From contig NC_083385.1 in assembly GCF_031755915.1 (NCBI RefSeq), positions 12,793,001 through 12,857,000 of the forward strand: a DNA stretch of 64,000 bases, written 5' to 3'. The translations under genes and the position numbers were made by a program. Source of the DNA: Ziziphus jujuba (lineage: Eukaryota > Streptophyta > Magnoliopsida > Rosales > Rhamnaceae). Under the pieces are notes generated by a model. The model was given only the letters and a program-made list of their open reading frames with translations, had not been told where the DNA came from and searched no databases. Below are positions 9,010 to 21,461 of the stretch, in pieces (position 1 is the stretch's first letter; every line of letters begins with the position of its first letter).

Positions 9010-11987
9010 TGTAACACCCCGTCCCAAATCGCACCGGAATCCGTGCACGTTGACCGAGGTTGACCGTTGACCGTTGACCAAAGGGGTCAAAAGTTGACTT
9101 TTTGACTCGGTGGGAATTTCGAGTTGACCAGGGTACCGTGGCGAAGTGCATGACGCTCTGAGTTCGTAGACTAGTAGCACGTCGAAAATGGAGCTACGGT
9201 TTGAAAGTTATGGACGAAACAAGTTGCGGTCCAAACTGTCCAAGGGGTGCCGGAGTTGACTTTTTGTTTATGGGGAATTGAGCTTTGACTCATGCATGGT
9301 TGTGAAGTGCTCGTCGATACGAGTTCACAGACTAGAGGCACGCTCAAAACGGACATCCGGTTAAAAAGTTATGGACGTTTGAAGTTTACCGGATACCGTA
9401 TTATTTTAATGTTTTTGGGTCGTGAACAGTGAAATGCCACGTGTCAGCTTCTGAGTGGTCCATGTGGCATGAACAGTGTCATGCAGGGTTTTAATTTTGA
9501 AAAACTCTCGGGGAAGAGAGAGAAAGAGAGAGAAGAGAGAGAAAGAGAGAGAGGAGAGAGAAAGAGAGAGAGAGGACCCGCCGGCCGCCGGTCATTTTCA
9601 CGTTTTTCCGGCCTAGTTACTGTACACGCGCCGGACAGAAAGCTTGCCCACCTCATTTCCGGCAAAACCTCCAAATTTCACGGCGAACGGCCGCCGGACG
9701 CGCCCGGATCGGACGTCCGAAGTTTGGCAGCGATTTTTCCCCTCCACCGCCGGCCACCGCGAATCGGCACTGTTCCGGCCATTTTCCGGCCACACGCGCC
9801 TGACAGCCTTGATCCTCTCCTCAAGTCCGGCCTACCCACCAAAAATCACGGCCATCGGACCACCAACGCGCCGGGATCGGAGCGTTTTCCGGCGAGGGGT
9901 CGAAAATCTTCAAACGGTGATTTCTCCGCCGTCCGACCTCCGTTTTGCTCACCGTCGGTCCCGTTGGATTGCTCTCCTCACGATCTACAAATCTGCAAAA
10001 TTTCACAGCAAACGGCCACCGCCGGAAAATACTGTTCCGGCGACGGTTGCCGATGACGTGGCGGCCCGCCGGAAATTACTGTTCCGGCGAGTACCCGAAA
10101 ATTCCGGCCAGCTCCAGTCCGCAGTGTTCGACCTCCTGAACCCAAATCCGACTTCCGTTTCCACCTATTCGCGACGGTTTGGGAGAATTGCAGAGCCGAA
10201 ACCCGAAAAGCTTCCCGATAAAATTCCGACCCCGTCGGGTACGATCATCGAAAATTAAGACCGGATCTGTGATTAGCATCACTCGAGCTTCGATTCGGTA
10301 TATAACTCGTAAATTCTAGATATCGTTTGTGTTTTGACCCCCCGGGTACCGGGTATTATTTACCCGAATAAAATATTAATTTATTTGACTGTCTGTGAAT
10401 TTTGTTCTAGGAGCACCGGTGAGTCGTAGAATTGATACCGTAGTGGATCATGGGTTAATTGCGTGCTCCAGGTGAGTGACCCACCTTCAAATTAATTTTG
10501 GGAATTTAATTGGTGAATATATAATGTGTGATTTAAATATTTGGAATTTAATTTCTATGTGCCAAATATTTATTTGAATTATTGTGGAATTATTTGTGAA
10601 TTTATCGGATTTAAGAAAATGTGTATTTCACCAATTTATGCCATGTGGAATTATTTTATGGTTTTGAGGATTTTGAAATTGGTGTGGTTTTAATGGTAAA
10701 TTGGGCACGATTCGATTTTCAAATATTTCAAGGAAAATATTTGGTTATGTTGGTGATTTCAATTTTTATGAAATATGCCCATAAAATATTATGGGATTTG
10801 ATTATGATATTTCGAGAAATTATTTATGCTTGGAAAAAATGTGGATATTTGAATTGATGGATTTGGGAGTTGGTGGATTTGAAAATCATGGAATTTATGG
10901 CATTGATTACAAAGAAATTGTGGGAAAATTCCCGGTTCAAGCGGATGGATTATGCCCGCTATGCTTATGAAAAATGTGAAATTTGTTTTATGATTTAAAT
11001 TTACGGATTTTATAATTTTTAGATGCACCGTGCACGTACTGGTGTTCTGATTATGTGATATGGTATATGTGATATGGTTAGTGTGCACACGGTTGTGATT
11101 AGCGCGCAGGTGGGTGTGAGTAGCGCGCGGTTGATATTATGAGGGTGTCCTGTGCATGCCATCGGAGAGGGCGGCCACCCCCTTTGGCCGGGACACCAGG
11201 TTAGCAGCGGCGCTGTGGGACGCCACGCGACCGTATGCCGGTTTCTTTCTATAACCTCCTGTCTGGCGGTACCTTGGGACGCTGGGTACTGTTGGCGCCA
11301 CTGGTATATAGTGGGTGCATCAAATGATTTTCAGAACTGTGTTTTAAAAATAAAATGTTTGGAAACTGAATTGGAATTAAAAATATAATTGTTACCGCTT
11401 CTGGTATTTAATTGATGTCTTGGTTTTCGGGGAATATGAATAAAGGGTTTTGTGAAAATGTTTTAAAAGGGGAACTTTTCCAACTGAGAGAATTGTAAGG
11501 GTTTTGAGAGAAATTATTATTTCCAAATAATTATTATTTATACTTATTACTGTGATATGATATGGTATAGTAGTAGGGTCGCTCACTGAGATGATTAGCA
11601 TCTCACACTCTTAAATTCCGTTCCTCTAGGTACCAGGTTGTCGGTGTTCATCCGGAGCGGACTTGATCTTCATCGCTGTTTTACTGCGTGAAGTACCCTG
11701 TTCTTCTTTATTGCAGTTGTACTATTTCTTTCACTCTTGTTGTATTTATCTTGCACTGGATTACTGTATTTTTGTTTTGAAGTGCTGAAATTTGTGGAAC
11801 CAATTTGTAGTTTGTGGGAGGAATAAGGGGATATTTTTGAAGTGTGTTTTCAGTGCAGGTAAATTTGTGGTAAGTAAATCCCTTAGGGGAGGCTCTGTCG
11901 GATTTTCCGTTGAAGGGTTCGGTAGGGTTTCCCTGGGATCAGGGCTGTCTAGGGTTCCGGGGAAGGAATTCTGGACGGGTCCTGACA
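9010..11987 (+). repeat. LTR2 of family A gypsy array (shared)
   Basis: 2978 bp. Length variants are identical to LTR3 (extra TTGACCG-type unit, longer GA tract) and differ from LTR1. It has a private G-to-A near 9728. It is flanked by a polypurine tract on the left and a primer-binding site on the right, so it is both 3' LTR of unit 1 and 5' LTR of unit 2. Confidence 0.95.
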
Positions 11988-11989
11988 GT

Positions 11990-12001
11990 TGGTATCAGAG
12001 C
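11990..12001 (+). other. primer-binding site, second unit
   Basis: TGGTATCAGAGC two bases after the end of LTR2; same initiator Met tRNA match as at 5383. Confidence 0.93.
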
Positions 12002-12791
12002 TCTAGGTTCTAGTATTGTGCATTGTTGTGCATCCTATCCGTGTTTGATCTCTCGTTTTACCCGTGTGAAAGCGTTCTTTCTGTTTGTCTCGAAGTAAAT
12101 TCGTTGCCCGAGTTTGAATAACTCTAATCTTCGATGGTGTCAATTAGGATCATCTAGCCTAACGGGAAATTCCTATGGCCTAGTCGATGGTCGAGGATGC
12201 CTTTTCTTTTTGAAGGTCAAGCTTATCATCGTGAATGGTATCCGTTTCGTTCATGGAGAAGAAGGATGATTGCCTAAGGATGTGTGTCGATCGATTTCAA
12301 GGCGTCAAAATATTTTCCCGATCGATTATCAAAATTTAAATGCTTTTCAAAGTGGTAGTTGAAATTTAAGGTGTTTTATTCAAGTATTTTTGGTTTGTGT
12401 TCATACATGTATCTGTATGTTATATTGTTTGATATTATACTGCACCATATGGAGGCGGCGAACCAATGTGGTCCATGTAGAGCTAGCCCCATGATCATGT
12501 TGCCTACGAGCCCGGGGAATTGGACGGCCAATATAGGCAACCACCCTGGTTTGTATTGGTAGCAGAGTGTCGGCGACAGTTGGAATCATGGATTACGTAA
12601 CATGTAGAAGGTGTCGTACGTACCTCCATTACAAGCGTGCATATTTTATTTTATGCTATGGATTTTAAGATATGAATTTCAATGTGGAGTTTTAACAATT
12701 GCCTATGCAAGTTAGGTATATTTGAAAAATATATTTTATTATTTGTTTTATGTTATGGTTTTTCCAAAAGCGACTTAAGGTTAAGTATCGC

Positions 12792-13087
12792 CAATTGAGA
12801 ATCCAAAGTAGGATATCGTTGAGTTCAAAAAGGAGATCCTAAAGGAAGCATGCAATTCAAGGTATGCGATACACCCCAAGGGTACCAAGACGTATGGAAT
12901 GCTCACTAGGTAACATTGTGGTTTGGCACGATAAAGGAAGTTGCAAGATCCGAATAAAGGTACTTAGGTCACCGATAAGTAAGAGTAGGGAGATGTAAAC
13001 ATGGATTTCGTGCTTAAACTATCGTTCACAAAGAGAAGGTACGACAGCGTTTAGAGGATCAAGCAAGCTCCGGATAGCGACTAAAGT
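12792..13087 (+). pseudogene. degenerate second copy of integrase H2C2 region, unit 2
   Basis: Copy of 6185-6480 displaced by 6607 bp, with the same breaks and only a few base differences. The decay was therefore already present before the array formed. Confidence 0.65.
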
Positions 13088-13884
13088 TCTACTTGGTGGT
13101 TGATGAGGTTAATGAGATGAGGATGATTCCTTAGGCATGGTTGGATGTTTAAGCATGGTTATTTTTCATTCTAGAAGCTAAGATCTTGATATCTTATTTC
13201 CTTGGAGATTTAAGGTTCGTATTGGTGGTGCTTTATCGATTCAAGGTGGTTGATATTGTTGGTGATAATTTACAATGATAAGGAGTATGATTTTTGGGAC
13301 GGAGTTAGAATTTAAGAAGTGTGGAATACTTTATTGGGTTAAGGATCTAGTGATTTGTTCATAGTATTGGTGGTGATGCTAGAATTAAGATTTAAATTCC
13401 TTATTGCTTGAGGTGTGGATTCATGGAATTTATTTGAAATGGGGGAAACTTAGGGTTTTCAAGAATGGTATTTGGATGTTGAGAATTTTATTCATGACCT
13501 TGATGAATTTAGTTAAAAGAAAGATTGATGTTTGTCGAGGTTAAGACTATTGGTTAATCAATGAGGAGCAAGGGTTTTATAATTGCAAGTACTAGGAGGG
13601 TAATCGAAGACAAGTGAATTAATCTCAACCTTAACTTGGTGATACCAGTATTTGAGGAAATTAGACTTAAGTTCTAATCTAACCTTTTAAAGTGCTGATC
13701 GAGTCACGAGAGTTGGTTGTTGGTTTAAGGATGCATGCTTTAGAAGCACCTTATGGTTAGCGTTCGACTATGACCAAGACTTGCAGATCGTGTTCTCGTG
13801 GACCAATTTGAATATCCTTAATTAGTGGGCATGAGAAGGAAAGTTGCACAAGAGGGAAGTTAAAGTCACTATTAGGCGAATGTA

Positions 13885-14572
13885 GTGGCAGATGCCTTGA
13901 GTAAGAAGGCTACTGGATCCCTTGCTCACATCCAAGTCATCCAACTACCTCTCATGGTGGAGTTGAAGAAGATGGGGGTGTTAATGCATATGCATCCTTC
14001 AGGAGTTCTCATGGCTAGCTTCCAGGTACGACCGGTGTTGGTGGATCGTATAGTAGAGACCCAAATGGAAGATCCTAAGTTGAGGACAATTAAGGGCAAG
14101 GTACAAGAAGGTCTTGATCCGGAATTTTCCATAAGGAGGGATGGAGCCCTCGTGTATAAAGGACGACTTTGCGTTCCGGATATCCCAGGACTCAAGAAGG
14201 AGATTTTAGAGGAGGCGCACAGCTCGATGTATGCGATGCATCCTGGGAGTACCAAGATGTACCGGACGCTTGTTAAGTATTATTGGTGGATTGGTATGAA
14301 GAGAGAAGTGGCAGACTTCGTATCAAAGTGTTTGATTTGTCAACAAGTGAAAGTAGAAAGACAGAAGCCTTCGGGACTACTCCAACCTTTACCGATTCCC
14401 GTGTGGAAGTGGGAAGAACTCAACATGGACTTCGTATTCAAGCTTCCTTCCACACCTAGAAGGTACGACGGCATTTGGGTAATCATTGATCGTCTCACCA
14501 AGTCGGCACACTTCCTACCGGTACGAGAACGTTTTTCACCCGAGAAGTTAGCCCAGTTGTTCGTGCAAGGCA
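13885..14572 (+). pseudogene. RNase H end plus integrase N-terminal fragment, unit 2
   Basis: Same sequence and same breakpoint as 7278-7965: VADALSKK, the H2C2 motif, and the start of the catalytic core ending after LFVQ. It shares the junction to gag, so the integrase-gag fusion predates the duplication. Not functional. Confidence 0.88.
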
Positions 14573-14573
14573 T

Positions 14574-15572
14574 ACGTGGGATCAGTTCAAGATGGCCTTC
14601 TCTACTGAGTTTTGTCCTCCTACCTACCGTGAAGCAAGAAGGAGAGAGTTCGAGGAACTACGACAGGGGAACATGACAGTGATCGAGTACGAGAGGAGAT
14701 TCCGAGAACTAACAGAATTCTGCATGCACCTGATTCCCGACGATCACACGAAGAAGGTGAGGTTCATAGACGGATTGAAAGAGAGCATCGGCTACACCCT
14801 TTCTGGATCAGTACATCCCACCTATCAGTCCGCCAGGGATGCAGCGCTCGAGCTAGAGAGACAGGAGAAGATACACAGACCCTCGAGGCGCAGATCATTC
14901 GAAGGTTCGTATAGCGGAGTACCTCGACAGGGGGCAGCTAAGAAGGGCCATAGCTCAGGCTCAGACAGTGATGGGTTAAGCCCACGAGGCAGATTCCAGA
15001 GGAGAGATAGTTATCGCATGCCCCAGCCAGCTCGCCATTCGATCAGTGTGGATGCAAGCTTGTATCAGCAGTCACGCATTAGTTCTCCGCGGATTTGTCC
15101 ACTTTGTAGGGGGAATCATTCTGGGCAATGTCAGATGGATGGGTTCTGCTTTCGGTGTGGGCAGCCAGGTCACATAAGGAGGGATTGCCCTTATGGTAGC
15201 AGCAGTGTGCTAGAAGCAGGTCGACGGACACAACGTACGGGGATATTTCCAGGACAGAGTTCCCAGGGGAGTCAGCCAGTAGGAGTTTCTTCGGGATCAG
15301 TCCAGCCGTCTGCAGGATCGAGTCGAGGTAGAGGAAGGAGACCCCAACAGACAAGTCAAGGCCGGGTGTTTGCTATGACGCAGCAGGGAGCCAGGACTAC
15401 GCCCGACGATTTCACAGATCAAGTGATGGAAGCAGACCTGATCCTGTTGGATCTATCCGGACTTGAAGTAGTGTTGGGCATGGATTGGTTGGTAAGGAAC
15501 TACTTAGTCGAGGAAGCGACATGGGAGCCCGAAGCGCAGGTGCATGCTCAGAACCCTTGTTTGTTCCAGTGA
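14574..15572 (+). CDS. gag-like protein with truncated protease/pol tail, unit 2
   Basis: Second copy of the 326-codon frame (first ATG 14592). It differs from unit 1 by an Arg-to-Gly in the RGRRRR-like run and an Asp-to-Ala near the C-terminus. The zinc knuckle, the missing protease active site and the pol tail are as in unit 1. Both copies are open from end to end while the neighbouring pol pieces are broken. That could reflect recent duplication rather than selection. Confidence 0.8.
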   Translation, partial: TWDQFKMAFSTEFCPPTYREARRREFEELRQGNMTVIEYERRFRELTEFCMHLIPDDHTKKVRFIDGLKESIGYTLSGSVHPTYQSARDAALELERQEKIHRPSRRRSFEGSYSGVPRQGAAKKGHSSGSDSDGLSPRGRFQRRDSYRMPQPARHSISVDASLYQQSRISSPRICPLCRGNHSGQCQMDGFCFRCGQPGHIRRDCPYGSSSVLEAGRRTQRTGIFPGQSSQGSQPVGVSSGSVQPSAGSSRGRGRRPQQTSQGRVFAMTQQGARTTPDDFTDQVMEADLILLDLSGLEVVLGMDWLVRNYLVEEATWEPEAQVHAQNPCLFQ

Positions 15573-15616
15573 CGTGCGGAAATTTCGAGGACGAAATTTT
15601 TGTAAGGGGGGAAGGC

Positions 15617-18594
15617 TGTAACACCCCGTCCCAAATCGCACCGGAATCCGTGCACGTTGACCGAGGTTGACCGTTGACCGTTGACCAAAGGGGTCAAAAG
15701 TTGACTTTTTGACTCGGTGGGAATTTCGAGTTGACCAGGGTACCGTGGCGAAGTGCATGACGCTCTGAGTTCGTAGACTAGTAGCACGTCGAAAATGGAG
15801 CTACGGTTTGAAAGTTATGGACGAAACAAGTTGCGGTCCAAACTGTCCAAGGGGTGCCGGAGTTGACTTTTTGTTTATGGGGAATTGAGCTTTGACTCAT
15901 GCATGGTTGTGAAGTGCTCGTCGATACGAGTTCACAGACTAGAGGCACGCTCAAAACGGACATCCGGTTAAAAAGTTATGGACGTTTGAAGTTTACCGGA
16001 TACCGTATTATTTTAATGTTTTTGGGTCGTGAACAGTGAAATGCCACGTGTCAGCTTCTGAGTGGTCCATGTGGCATGAACAGTGTCATGCAGGGTTTTA
16101 ATTTTGAAAAACTCTCGGGGAAGAGAGAGAAAGAGAGAGAAGAGAGAGAAAGAGAGAGAGGAGAGAGAAAGAGAGAGAGAGGACCCGCCGGCCGCCGGTC
16201 ATTTTCACGTTTTTCCGGCCTAGTTACTGTACACGCGCCGGACAGAAAGCTTGCCCACCTCATTTCCGGCAAAACCTCCAAATTTCACGGCGAACGGCCG
16301 CCGGACGCGCCCGGATCGGACGTCCGAAGTTTGGCGGCGATTTTTCCCCTCCACCGCCGGCCACCGCGAATCGGCACTGTTCCGGCCATTTTCCGGCCAC
16401 ACGCGCCTGACAGCCTTGATCCTCTCCTCAAGTCCGGCCTACCCACCAAAAATCACGGCCATCGGACCACCAACGCGCCGGGATCGGAGCGTTTTCCGGC
16501 GAGGGGTCGAAAATCTTCAAACGGTGATTTCTCCGCCGTCCGACCTCCGTTTTGCTCACCGTCGGTCCCGTTGGATTGCTCTCCTCACGATCTACAAATC
16601 TGCAAAATTTCACAGCAAACGGCCACCGCCGGAAAATACTGTTCCGGCGACGGTTGCCGATGACGTGGCGGCCCGCCGGAAATTACTGTTCCGGCGAGTA
16701 CCCGAAAATTCCGGCCAGCTCCAGTCCGCAGTGTTCGACCTCCTGAACCCAAATCCGACTTCCGTTTCCACCTATTCGCGACGGTTTGGGAGAATTGCAG
16801 AGCCGAAACCCGAAAAGCTTCCCGATAAAATTCCGACCCCGTCGGGTACGATCATCGAAAATTAAGACCGGATCTGTGATTAGCATCACTCGAGCTTCGA
16901 TTCGGTATATAACTCGTAAATTCTAGATATCGTTTGTGTTTTGACCCCCCGGGTACCGGGTATTATTTACCCGAATAAAATATTAATTTATTTGACTGTC
17001 TGTGAATTTTGTTCTAGGAGCACCGGTGAGTCGTAGAATTGATACCGTAGTGGATCATGGGTTAATTGCGTGCTCCAGGTGAGTGACCCACCTTCAAATT
17101 AATTTTGGGAATTTAATTGGTGAATATATAATGTGTGATTTAAATATTTGGAATTTAATTTCTATGTGCCAAATATTTATTTGAATTATTGTGGAATTAT
17201 TTGTGAATTTATCGGATTTAAGAAAATGTGTATTTCACCAATTTATGCCATGTGGAATTATTTTATGGTTTTGAGGATTTTGAAATTGGTGTGGTTTTAA
17301 TGGTAAATTGGGCACGATTCGATTTTCAAATATTTCAAGGAAAATATTTGGTTATGTTGGTGATTTCAATTTTTATGAAATATGCCCATAAAATATTATG
17401 GGATTTGATTATGATATTTCGAGAAATTATTTATGCTTGGAAAAAATGTGGATATTTGAATTGATGGATTTGGGAGTTGGTGGATTTGAAAATCATGGAA
17501 TTTATGGCATTGATTACAAAGAAATTGTGGGAAAATTCCCGGTTCAAGCGGATGGATTATGCCCGCTATGCTTATGAAAAATGTGAAATTTGTTTTATGA
17601 TTTAAATTTACGGATTTTATAATTTTTAGATGCACCGTGCACGTACTGGTGTTCTGATTATGTGATATGGTATATGTGATATGGTTAGTGTGCACACGGT
17701 TGTGATTAGCGCGCAGGTGGGTGTGAGTAGCGCGCGGTTGATATTATGAGGGTGTCCTGTGCATGCCATCGGAGAGGGCGGCCACCCCCTTTGGCCGGGA
17801 CACCAGGTTAGCAGCGGCGCTGTGGGACGCCACGCGACCGTATGCCGGTTTCTTTCTATAACCTCCTGTCTGGCGGTACCTTGGGACGCTGGGTACTGTT
17901 GGCGCCACTGGTATATAGTGGGTGCATCAAATGATTTTCAGAACTGTGTTTTAAAAATAAAATGTTTGGAAACTGAATTGGAATTAAAAATATAATTGTT
18001 ACCGCTTCTGGTATTTAATTGATGTCTTGGTTTTCGGGGAATATGAATAAAGGGTTTTGTGAAAATGTTTTAAAAGGGGAACTTTTCCAACTGAGAGAAT
18101 TGTAAGGGTTTTGAGAGAAATTATTATTTCCAAATAATTATTATTTATACTTATTACTGTGATATGATATGGTATAGTAGTAGGGTCGCTCACTGAGATG
18201 ATTAGCATCTCACACTCTTAAATTCCGTTCCTCTAGGTACCAGGTTGTCGGTGTTCATCCGGAGCGGACTTGATCTTCATCGCTGTTTTACTGCGTGAAG
18301 TACCCTGTTCTTCTTTATTGCAGTTGTACTATTTCTTTCACTCTTGTTGTATTTATCTTGCACTGGATTACTGTATTTTTGTTTTGAAGTGCTGAAATTT
18401 GTGGAACCAATTTGTAGTTTGTGGGAGGAATAAGGGGATATTTTTGAAGTGTGTTTTCAGTGCAGGTAAATTTGTGGTAAGTAAATCCCTTAGGGGAGGC
18501 TCTGTCGGATTTTCCGTTGGAGGGTTCGGTAGGGTTTCCCTGGGATCAGGGCTGTCTAGGGTTCCGGGGAAGGAATTCTGGACGGGTCCTGACA
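15617..18594 (+). repeat. LTR3 of family A gypsy array
   Basis: 2978 bp, closest to LTR2 by its indels, with a private A-to-G near 18520. It is followed directly by the GCCTC target duplication (18595-18599) rather than a primer-binding site, which marks the right end of the insertion. Confidence 0.95.
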
Positions 18595-18599
18595 GCCTC

Positions 18600-19570
18600 A
18601 ATGTTGCTTGTTCCTTTCTAAGGCAGAACGTGAAAGAAGAAAGAGCAAGGGAGGAAGATCAGTGCGAGGTAGAGTGGAGGAGAGTGAAGCAACGAAGGAA
18701 GGCAGGCAGCGAGAGGTAGCACAGTGTAAGGGAGAGAGGGAGTTTTGATGGGACCCAACAATTCCATCCCCCAGGAAAAAAAATGAACATGATGGCATAG
18801 TTGGATGCAATGGTTGTGGGGCTTGGTGGATGTAGTCACCATGAAACTGGCAGGCATCCCACCGGCGGGCATAGTCGATGCAATCCTTGATCATGGAGGG
18901 TAAATAGTAACCCAATCTCCGGATTCTATGTTGAATTTTCCTTGGCTGATGAACACCACAAATGCTATTATGGGTCTCTTGAATGACCTTCTCTGCTTCT
19001 TGGTCCAATAGACAGACACTGCAGGAGCACTCCATCGTAGGATTTTTGATACAACATTTTCGTTTGAAGGTCGTAATGGAACCTCGGAACACATCTTTGG
19101 AGACTTACCTTCCTTTTATTTTAGGTTATCTGGTAGTATCCTATATTGGATAAAGTCGATGAAAGGATATCTCCAATCTTGAATTCCTACTTCATCAACA
19201 ATTATTCGAACCAAACTGGATTGCATTCTGCAAAGGCTTCATAAGTGTCTCACGGTGGGGTGGTAGGATTCTCCTTTCGAAGACTGTGTGATATTTATTT
19301 GTTGGGTTCACCGTCTGACAGTGTCATGGAAGCTGCTAACCATGCTAGTGCATTGGCTCGGATGTTCTTTCCTCTCGACACATGTTCTATGTTGAAGTAC
19401 ATGAAAGCATGTGCTAAACTTTTTTACCTCTTGTGAGTTGGTACTTGGATTGCCAACTCCATTCCCATAATCAGCGCTTGATATTCCACAACTTTGTTGG
19501 AACATGGTTCGAGGAGAGCGAACGTATCGGGATAAGAGGCTTTTATGGTGTGATGAAATTAATACCGACA
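18600..19570 (-). pseudogene. Ty3/gypsy pol fragment (RNase H to integrase zinc finger)
   Basis: Read on the minus strand from 19570 downwards. Broken RNase H words come first (EYQALIMGMELAIQ in one frame, then NIRANAL-like residues), followed by an integrase zinc-finger region at about 18720-19000 (ETHNSICGVH, RRLGYYLPSM, CIDYARRWDACQFH). One zinc-ligand Cys is replaced by Trp (RRWDACQ). Frameshifts and stops interrupt it throughout. No LTR is attached, so it is a stranded fragment, probably carried inside the mitochondrial DNA before transfer, since such fragments are common in plant mitochondrial spacers. Confidence 0.7.
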
Positions 19571-19583
19571 CCTAGGGATAACA

Positions 19584-19763
19584 AAAGATAACGGAGGCAT
19601 GCAAAGGTTTCCTCGAGCCAGACAAAGATTGGCCCTCGAGTGCAAAGGCTTGACTACAAGACCCACCCGTCGAGCAGGGACAAAAATGGTCCGACGATGC
19701 CGAGTGGAAAGGCCTTCGCTCAAGCTGGAAAAGTGACTCTAGGGATAACAGGCTGATCTTCCC
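19584..19763 (+). pseudogene. rrn26: fragment of mitochondrial large-subunit rRNA (domain V)
   Basis: A short piece of the large-subunit rRNA near the peptidyl-transferase centre. It contains GATAACGGAGGCATGCAAAGG, then ACCCACCCGTCGAGCAGGGAC, and ends with CTAGGGATAACAGGCTGATC, all in the order found in bacterial-type 23S rRNA. Two blocks are missing compared with the usual sequence: one after the TGCAAAGGC word and one in the middle before CCGAGTGG. Several substitutions are A or T in place of G or C. It is too short and gapped to be functional rRNA. Confidence 0.85.
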
Positions 19764-20936
19764 TTCCTTTGAAGTCAGCTAATGTTGTTAATTTACTTTT
19801 GAAAGAAAACAAGCCTGTCTGTTACATATATATGAAAAACCCTTTATCATCCTTACTAAAAAAGCGAATTTGGATTATGTCATGAAAAAGCTCTTTTTCT
19901 TTAGAATTTGGAAAGAAATAAACTGATCCAAATCAAAAACTAAGCAGGACTCTATCATAGAATGAAAAAGAAAGTGTTGGGAGGAATTGTATCAACTTGA
20001 CACATCGACAAATGGCCAGGTAAGCATTATTTAGTTGCTTCTGTTTAGCTAAGGGATTGGTGGAACTTCTTTTTAAAGTGATTATTGAATGGTATGTTTA
20101 TGACCTGTTTTAAGATTGATTTTGTAATCAATAGAATCAAGCTCAGATAAAAGTGGAGAAGATGAAGAGTGCCTATCAGCAAGTAGCAGAGACGTCCAAT
20201 GATCCAACTGGGTTAGGCCGTGTCAAAACTTAGGCTCTAAGAAGAAGATATAAGAGATGAAAGGAGCTCTAAGCTAGAGTAGTTAAACGATGTTCCAGGA
20301 GAACCAAACCCCATGTCACGATAATAAGGAGGTTTCACGACTCTCTTGGTTGGATATATTTTATTCAGATGATGAAAGAGGCCTCATTCGGGAAATGGGT
20401 TTGGACTTTACCACCGAGTGGTTGGTAGTGATACGAGATTCAGTCAGTTTCATCGGGTGCTTGTCCCAGATATGGTATTGAACCATAAAAGGAAGGCTTG
20501 GGAAGGTACTCTTATAGGGAAAGCTTATCTCTATACTTTACTTTCAGCAACGGAACAGTTGATGCTTTGGCTAAATGCCTACATCAGCTATAGAAGATGA
20601 ATGATGACTTTCTTTATCTTAATAGAACTCCTTAAATATAGTTGTAAGGCTGGTATAACTTACGTTACACATACCAGCCTACCGAGATAGAGAGCAGATT
20701 TGGATGGGCGCCCTTGAGAATAGAGCAGCATTTGTTTGTATTTCCTTGTAAAGTACATTGGAGAAAAAAAATCTCTCTATAGAGACTGTTTTTCCAGGGC
20801 CCTGGTTTGGATTCATTCGTCTTCTCAATCTTCCTTTTGAATAGTGGGAGCAAGATTTCATCTTTGCAATAGTTTCCGTTATAACAAAAGAGAAAGGGAG
20901 ACCAATCAAGCCTAACACCTAGCCCATGAGATAATC
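19764..20936. other. mitochondrial-type spacer, no clear gene
   Basis: No recognised gene. A stretch near 20540-20630 could be a decayed LINE RNase H tail, because one frame reads DALAKCLHQL followed by residues ending in NRTP. The similarity is too weak to annotate separately. Confidence 0.4.
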
Positions 20937-21130
20937 ACAGATCTGCCGTGGTTTCTTTGCCAAGGTACGTAATGAATTAGATCCGCAGAAGCCCTTCTTA
21001 CTGGGTGTTATGATTGGTGAAGGAAGCAATGCCTTCTGGAAGCGCTTCAAATATGAGGGCCTACCTATTTTTTGTTGTGGTAAGATAAGCTATGAGCTGT
21101 AGGACTATATTGAGATGCCAGATGAGAGAT
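20937..21130 (+). pseudogene. LINE ORF1-type fragment (DUF4283 / zinc-knuckle region)
   Basis: The plus-strand frame reads KVRNELDPQKPFLLGVM, then FWKRFKYEGLPIFC, and then stops. This resembles the region before the CX2C zinc knuckle of ORF1 in plant L1-like retrotransposons, where a pattern of this kind (KPLL...G followed by YE-LP-FC--CG) precedes the knuckle. The first zinc ligands are partly deleted (IFCCGK) and a stop follows within about 20 codons. No poly(A) tail or ORF2 is visible nearby. Confidence 0.6.
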
Positions 21131-21461
21131 AATGGAAAACTAGTGACTCTTTGGGGGCTAGCATGAACAGAGTCTTTGAGAAAGAGAGTATTTCCCCTTT
21201 TATTACTCCATAGGGAAGCAAGGAGCATGCTGTGGAACTAACCACCACTGGAGATTGGACATATTTATAATCTTTCTTCTAAATAAAAAAGATGTTACTA
21301 TTATTAAAAAGAAAATGAAAAATTTTTATTTAAATAGCTACAAGACGGCGCACAAAACCAAAAGCTATTCTTTTAAGTTCCTCCTAGATACATGGCTTAC
21401 ATACACAGCTCAACATTCTTGGAAAACAATCGAACTGAAGGTCCATAGGGGAATTGGCCAT
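21131..21461. other. spacer downstream of ccmB remnant
   Basis: A/T-rich stretch with no gene. The 72-codon plus-strand frame at 21255-21473 is mostly Lys/Asn/Ile and is not recognised. Confidence 0.4.

Larger units (their letters stand above)
2429..18594 (+). mobile_element. three-LTR tandem array of a non-autonomous Ty3/gypsy element (family A)
   Basis: The array is LTR1 (2429-5380), internal 1 (5381-9009), LTR2 (9010-11987), internal 2 (11988-15616), LTR3 (15617-18594). The repeat period is 6607 bp. GCCTC is present just before LTR1 (2424-2428) and just after LTR3 (18595-18599), but not around LTR2. So the array behaves as one insertion, and LTR2 is shared by the two units. LTRs begin TGTAACACCCCG and end GGGTCCTGACA. 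A primer-binding site matching initiator Met tRNA follows LTR1 and LTR2, and a polypurine tract precedes LTR2 and LTR3. The two internal regions differ by only a few substitutions. The coding content is Tekay/Del-like (zinc-knuckle gag, H2C2 integrase) but rearranged and incomplete: no intact protease active site and no reverse transcriptase, so movement would need proteins from a relative. Likely formed by unequal recombination between element copies. Confidence 0.92.

Noticed and set aside
9469..10056. 195-codon open frames across the GA tract (also at 16076-16663)
   Set aside because: The N-terminal Arg/Glu run is a translated GA microsatellite. The equivalent frame in LTR1 is different because the repeat is shorter.
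2429..18594. CRISPR-like or satellite array
   Set aside because: The 6.6-kb period is explained by LTR retrotransposon structure with primer-binding sites and polypurine tracts.
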